Assembly (NCBI GenBank): GCA_002683685.1
Contig: NYTV01000008.1
Span: 1-43,654, forward strand
Direction: 5' to 3'
Length of the DNA: 43,654 bases
Origin: Paracoccaceae bacterium
GTDB taxonomy: Bacteria > Pseudomonadota > Alphaproteobacteria > Rhodobacterales > Rhodobacteraceae
Under the pieces are notes generated by a model, which saw only the letters and a list, made by a program, of their open reading frames with translations, had not been told where the DNA came from and searched no databases. A program made the position numbers and the translations under genes. Shown one piece after another: positions 41,539 to 43,654 of the stretch. Within the stretch, counting starts at the first letter, position 1. Every line of letters begins with the position of its first letter.

Positions 41539-42891
41539 TTATATGGCTTTGAGGCCCACTCTTAGATCATCCAAAATCTTTGAGACATCGGCTTCTGTCA
41601 GTGTCAGGGGCGGGGACATTAAAAGATTGTTGCCACCCATGCGCACCATCGTGCCAGATTGATAGCAGGCTTTATGGACGCGTTTGAGGCTGGGCATGTC
41701 CGTCGGCGTTTTTGCAGCCCGATCAGTGACCAGCTCAATCGCAGCCATCAACCCATGTCCTCCGCGTACATCGCCGATAATATCGAACTCTTCTTGTAGC
41801 GTTTTTAATCCGTTATAAAGCTGGGTGCCGCGGGCTGCGGCGTTGCTCTTGAGATCCAAACGTACCGTCTCGTTCAAACAGGCATTGACTGCTGCCATGC
41901 CCACTGGATGGGCTGAGTAGGTATAGCCGTGAAAAATTCCGCCCTCGCCAGATTGATCGCTTTCAAAGGTCTCAGCCACTTTGGCATTCAGCAAAGTGGC
42001 TCCAACAGGGAAGTAGGCGGAGGTGATGCCCTTGGCCGTGGTCATCATATCCGGTTGTACGCCCCAATGACGCGCCCCAGACCAATCACCCGTCCGACCG
42101 AAGCCAGTGATGACCTCATCTGAAATCATCAAGATGCCATATTTATCGCAAATGTCGCGTGCGAGTTTCATGAAGCTCTCATGATAGACGATCACCCCGC
42201 CTGCGCCTTGGATCGGCTCAAGGATGAAAGCGGCAATGGTGGAAGGATCTTGAAACAAGATCTCATCTTCCATGGTTTGAGCCACCAACTGCGCCAATTT
42301 TGCCGGATCGCTTTCGTTAAACGGGTTGCGATAGCTATAGGGCGAGGGCAGGTGATAACAGCCCGGCAGCAAAGGCTCATAGGCCGTGCGGAACCGCGCG
42401 TTTCCATTGACCGAGGCGCCGCCAAAATGCGTGCCGTGATAGCCTTTCTTGAGGCTGAGAAATTTGATCCGCTGTGGCTGGCCGCGTAAGCGATGATACT
42501 GGCGCGACAACCGCAGAGCGGTTTCCACCGAATCAGAGCCGCCAGAGGTGAAAAATGCCCGTGCCATGCCATCGGGTTTGAAGAAATTCACCACCGTTTC
42601 CGCCGCTTCGATCGCTGGCGCATTGCTGGTGCCGGCGAAGGCGGAATAATAGGGGAGCTTGGACAGTTGATCTGAGATTGCCTGTTTCACCACATCGTTG
42701 GAATAGCCCAGATTGGCGCACCAGAGACCCCCGACGGCGTCAATGGCTTCATGGCCGTCAATATCAGTGATGCGAACGCCTTCGGCGCGATCAATGATAG
42801 TGGGGGCATTGGCTTGTAAATCGCCGGGGTGGCCCATCGGGTGCCATATTTGCTTTGCGTTTCGGTCTTTGAGCTCTTGAATGTCTTTCAT
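41539..42891 (-). CDS. Class III (omega) aminotransferase
   Basis: This 450-residue PLP enzyme moves the amino group of a terminal amine or beta-amino acid, usually to pyruvate. The cofactor lysine is K287 in TTAKGITSAYFPVGA; the PLP aspartate is in LMISDEVITGFGRTG; FTSGGSDSVETALRLSRQYH and GYHGTHFGG are family landmarks. Members with this start (IWHPMGHPGD) are annotated as taurine-, beta-alanine- or putrescine-pyruvate aminotransferases, so the substrate is open. Its start overlaps the allA stop (ATGA), so the two are coupled. Confidence 0.9.
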   Translation of the reverse strand: MKDIQELKDRNAKQIWHPMGHPGDLQANAPTIIDRAEGVRITDIDGHEAIDAVGGLWCANLGYSNDVVKQAISDQLSKLPYYSAFAGTSNAPAIEAAETVVNFFKPDGMARAFFTSGGSDSVETALRLSRQYHRLRGQPQRIKFLSLKKGYHGTHFGGASVNGNARFRTAYEPLLPGCYHLPSPYSYRNPFNESDPAKLAQLVAQTMEDEILFQDPSTIAAFILEPIQGAGGVIVYHESFMKLARDICDKYGILMISDEVITGFGRTGDWSGARHWGVQPDMMTTAKGITSAYFPVGATLLNAKVAETFESDQSGEGGIFHGYTYSAHPVGMAAVNACLNETVRLDLKSNAAARGTQLYNGLKTLQEEFDIIGDVRGGHGLMAAIELVTDRAAKTPTDMPSLKRVHKACYQSGTMVRMGGNNLLMSPPLTLTEADVSKILDDLRVGLKAI

Positions 42892-43382
42892 GTCACATCT
42901 CCTGAGACTGTGAAGGGTATTTCATACCAGTATTCTTCTAAATTCGCGCTCTTGCCTATTCGATCCACGACCGCAAATAGGCCAGGGGCGAACAGGGGGG
43001 TTAAAACACCGTGCCAGACATTGCGGTGAAAATTAATCCCCTGCCGGGCCTCTGTTCGAAAGGCCAAGGGGCGGCCGGGCGTGCCGTTTTCATCTGGCGC
43101 TACAATCACTAAAAAAGGGTTTTGGGTCATGGGAATAAAGGCTTGTGAGCCTTCTGGATGCCGCTCTACCAGCTCCAATACATAAGGCAGGCTGCGTGGT
43201 GTGGCGTCAAATAGGCTGATGCCTGCCCGTCCATCCAGTCCGAAATCCATCAAGGCCAAATCATGATGTCGACCACAAAGCCCTTGATTGATCAGCTTAT
43301 CGGGTGCCGGTTTCAGCGCGAGAATATCACCATAGGGCGCGAATGCCTCTTTGGTGAGGCGGTGGATGGGGATGTCATTCAT
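42888..43382 (-). CDS. allA: Ureidoglycolate lyase
   Basis: This 164-residue cupin-like enzyme splits ureidoglycolate to glyoxylate and urea, the last step of allantoin breakdown. Family marks are LTKEAFAPYGDIL near the start, ISLFDATPRSLPYVLELVERHPEGSQAFIPM, VAPDENGTPGRPLAFRTEARQGINFHRNVWHGVLTP and FAVVDRIG. Length is normal for AllA. It lies upstream of, and overlaps, the aminotransferase. The glyoxylate it makes is also the product of the GlcDEF enzyme in this window. Confidence 0.93.
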   Translation of the reverse strand: MNDIPIHRLTKEAFAPYGDILALKPAPDKLINQGLCGRHHDLALMDFGLDGRAGISLFDATPRSLPYVLELVERHPEGSQAFIPMTQNPFLVIVAPDENGTPGRPLAFRTEARQGINFHRNVWHGVLTPLFAPGLFAVVDRIGKSANLEEYWYEIPFTVSGDVT

Positions 43383-43407
43383 GTGTCAGACCTTTTCAAT
43401 TTCAAAC

Positions 43408-43653
43408 CTAGCCTATCTGCTTGGTCGAGAAGGTCCAGCTTGTGATTTGGTGATAGGGTGCTCCGGGACGCAATATGATATCGGGGAAATGACTGTGCGC
43501 CAATGAACCCGGCCAGCTTTGTGCCTCGAGCGCGGGCGCGGCATAGGGGCCATAGGGCGCGCCATGATGGGTTGGATAATCGCGCCCGTCAATCGTGCCG
43601 CCGTCATAGAGCTGCAGCCCGCATTCGGTTGTGGCCATCTGCATGCGAACTCC
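43408..43653 (-). CDS. Aldose 1-epimerase (GalM-like), C-terminal part
   Basis: A minus-strand frame comes in from the right edge and ends in TAG at 43408-43410. The visible 81 or so residues (ATTECGLQLYDGGTIDGRDY, YGPYAAPALEAQSWPGSLAH, FPDIILRPGAPYHQITSWTF) match the end of the GalM fold: the glutamate-like position in TTECGLQLYDG and the ALEAQ catalytic glutamate, then HFPDIILRPG. It interconverts sugar anomers. It lies 26 bp upstream of allA on the same strand. The N-terminus is outside the window. Confidence 0.87.
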   Translation of the reverse strand, partial: GVRMQMATTECGLQLYDGGTIDGRDYPTHHGAPYGPYAAPALEAQSWPGSLAHSHFPDIILRPGAPYHQITSWTFSTKQIG

Positions 43654-43654
43654 G

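Overview
The window looks like chromosomal DNA of a marine alphaproteobacterium, most likely a Rhodobacterales (Roseobacter-type) species. This is inferred from gene content and protein style: an F0 operon (atpI-atpB-atpE-b'-b) standing alone without F1 genes, a b subunit with a signal-peptide-like N-terminus, family proteins common in that order (DUF1285, DUF1523, zf-CHCC, a MoxR/DUF58/BatA-DUF4159 cluster, a two-domain ALDH16-type enzyme beside deoC), and frequent 4-nt start/stop overlaps. No rRNA, CRISPR array, complete insertion sequence or complete prophage was seen. Most of the window reads as ordinary core and metabolic chromosome.

Layout. 1-330: AT-rich 3' end of an unknown gene running in from the left edge, then tRNA-Arg(CCU). 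381-754: an ArsR regulator with its own palindromic operator. 934-3555: the F0 ATP synthase operon, closed by a strong terminator. 3601-5153: a FadR/GntR-type regulator and an OmpA-like lipoprotein (minus strand). 5334-6967: nth and a PfkB kinase, overlapping by 4 nt. 6976-8368: two broken genes (sulfotransferase and glycosyltransferase C-terminal parts) joined head to head. 8379-10454: HIT protein, ABC ATPase, small zinc protein, secreted protein. 10497-15029: polA, a Cys/Met PLP enzyme and a pseudouridine synthase. 15050-22380: DUF1285 and, divergently, the four-gene MoxR envelope cluster. 22300-27085: DUF599 membrane protein and, divergently, glcDEF (glycolate oxidase). 27239-28747: trypsin-like protease, a small candidate gene and hsp20. 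28765-33364: SSADH, an arylformamidase-like hydrolase, an SDR/small-protein pair and two membrane proteins. 33372-37452: ALDH16, deoC and, divergently, rpe. 37453-37871: non-coding stretch with a decayed coding remnant. 37872-43653: a 5-oxoprolinase/hydantoinase fusion, class III aminotransferase, allA and the end of an aldose epimerase.

How genes work together. GlcDEF would oxidise glycolate to glyoxylate. A matching operator (TTGGTNA-N7-TNACCA) occurs both upstream of the FadR-type regulator at 3601-4371 and on the glcD promoter 19 kb away, which suggests that this regulator controls itself and glcDEF; this is the main new inference here. DeoC releases acetaldehyde, and the adjacent ALDH16-type enzyme, apparently in the same transcript, could oxidise it. 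The right end holds enzymes of nitrogen-compound breakdown (AllA makes glyoxylate, again a link to glycolate/glyoxylate metabolism). I did not find a convincing wholly new defence or mobile system; the less ordinary items are the shared operator, the deletion scar at about 7.34 kb, the unknown small genes and the envelope-associated MoxR cluster.
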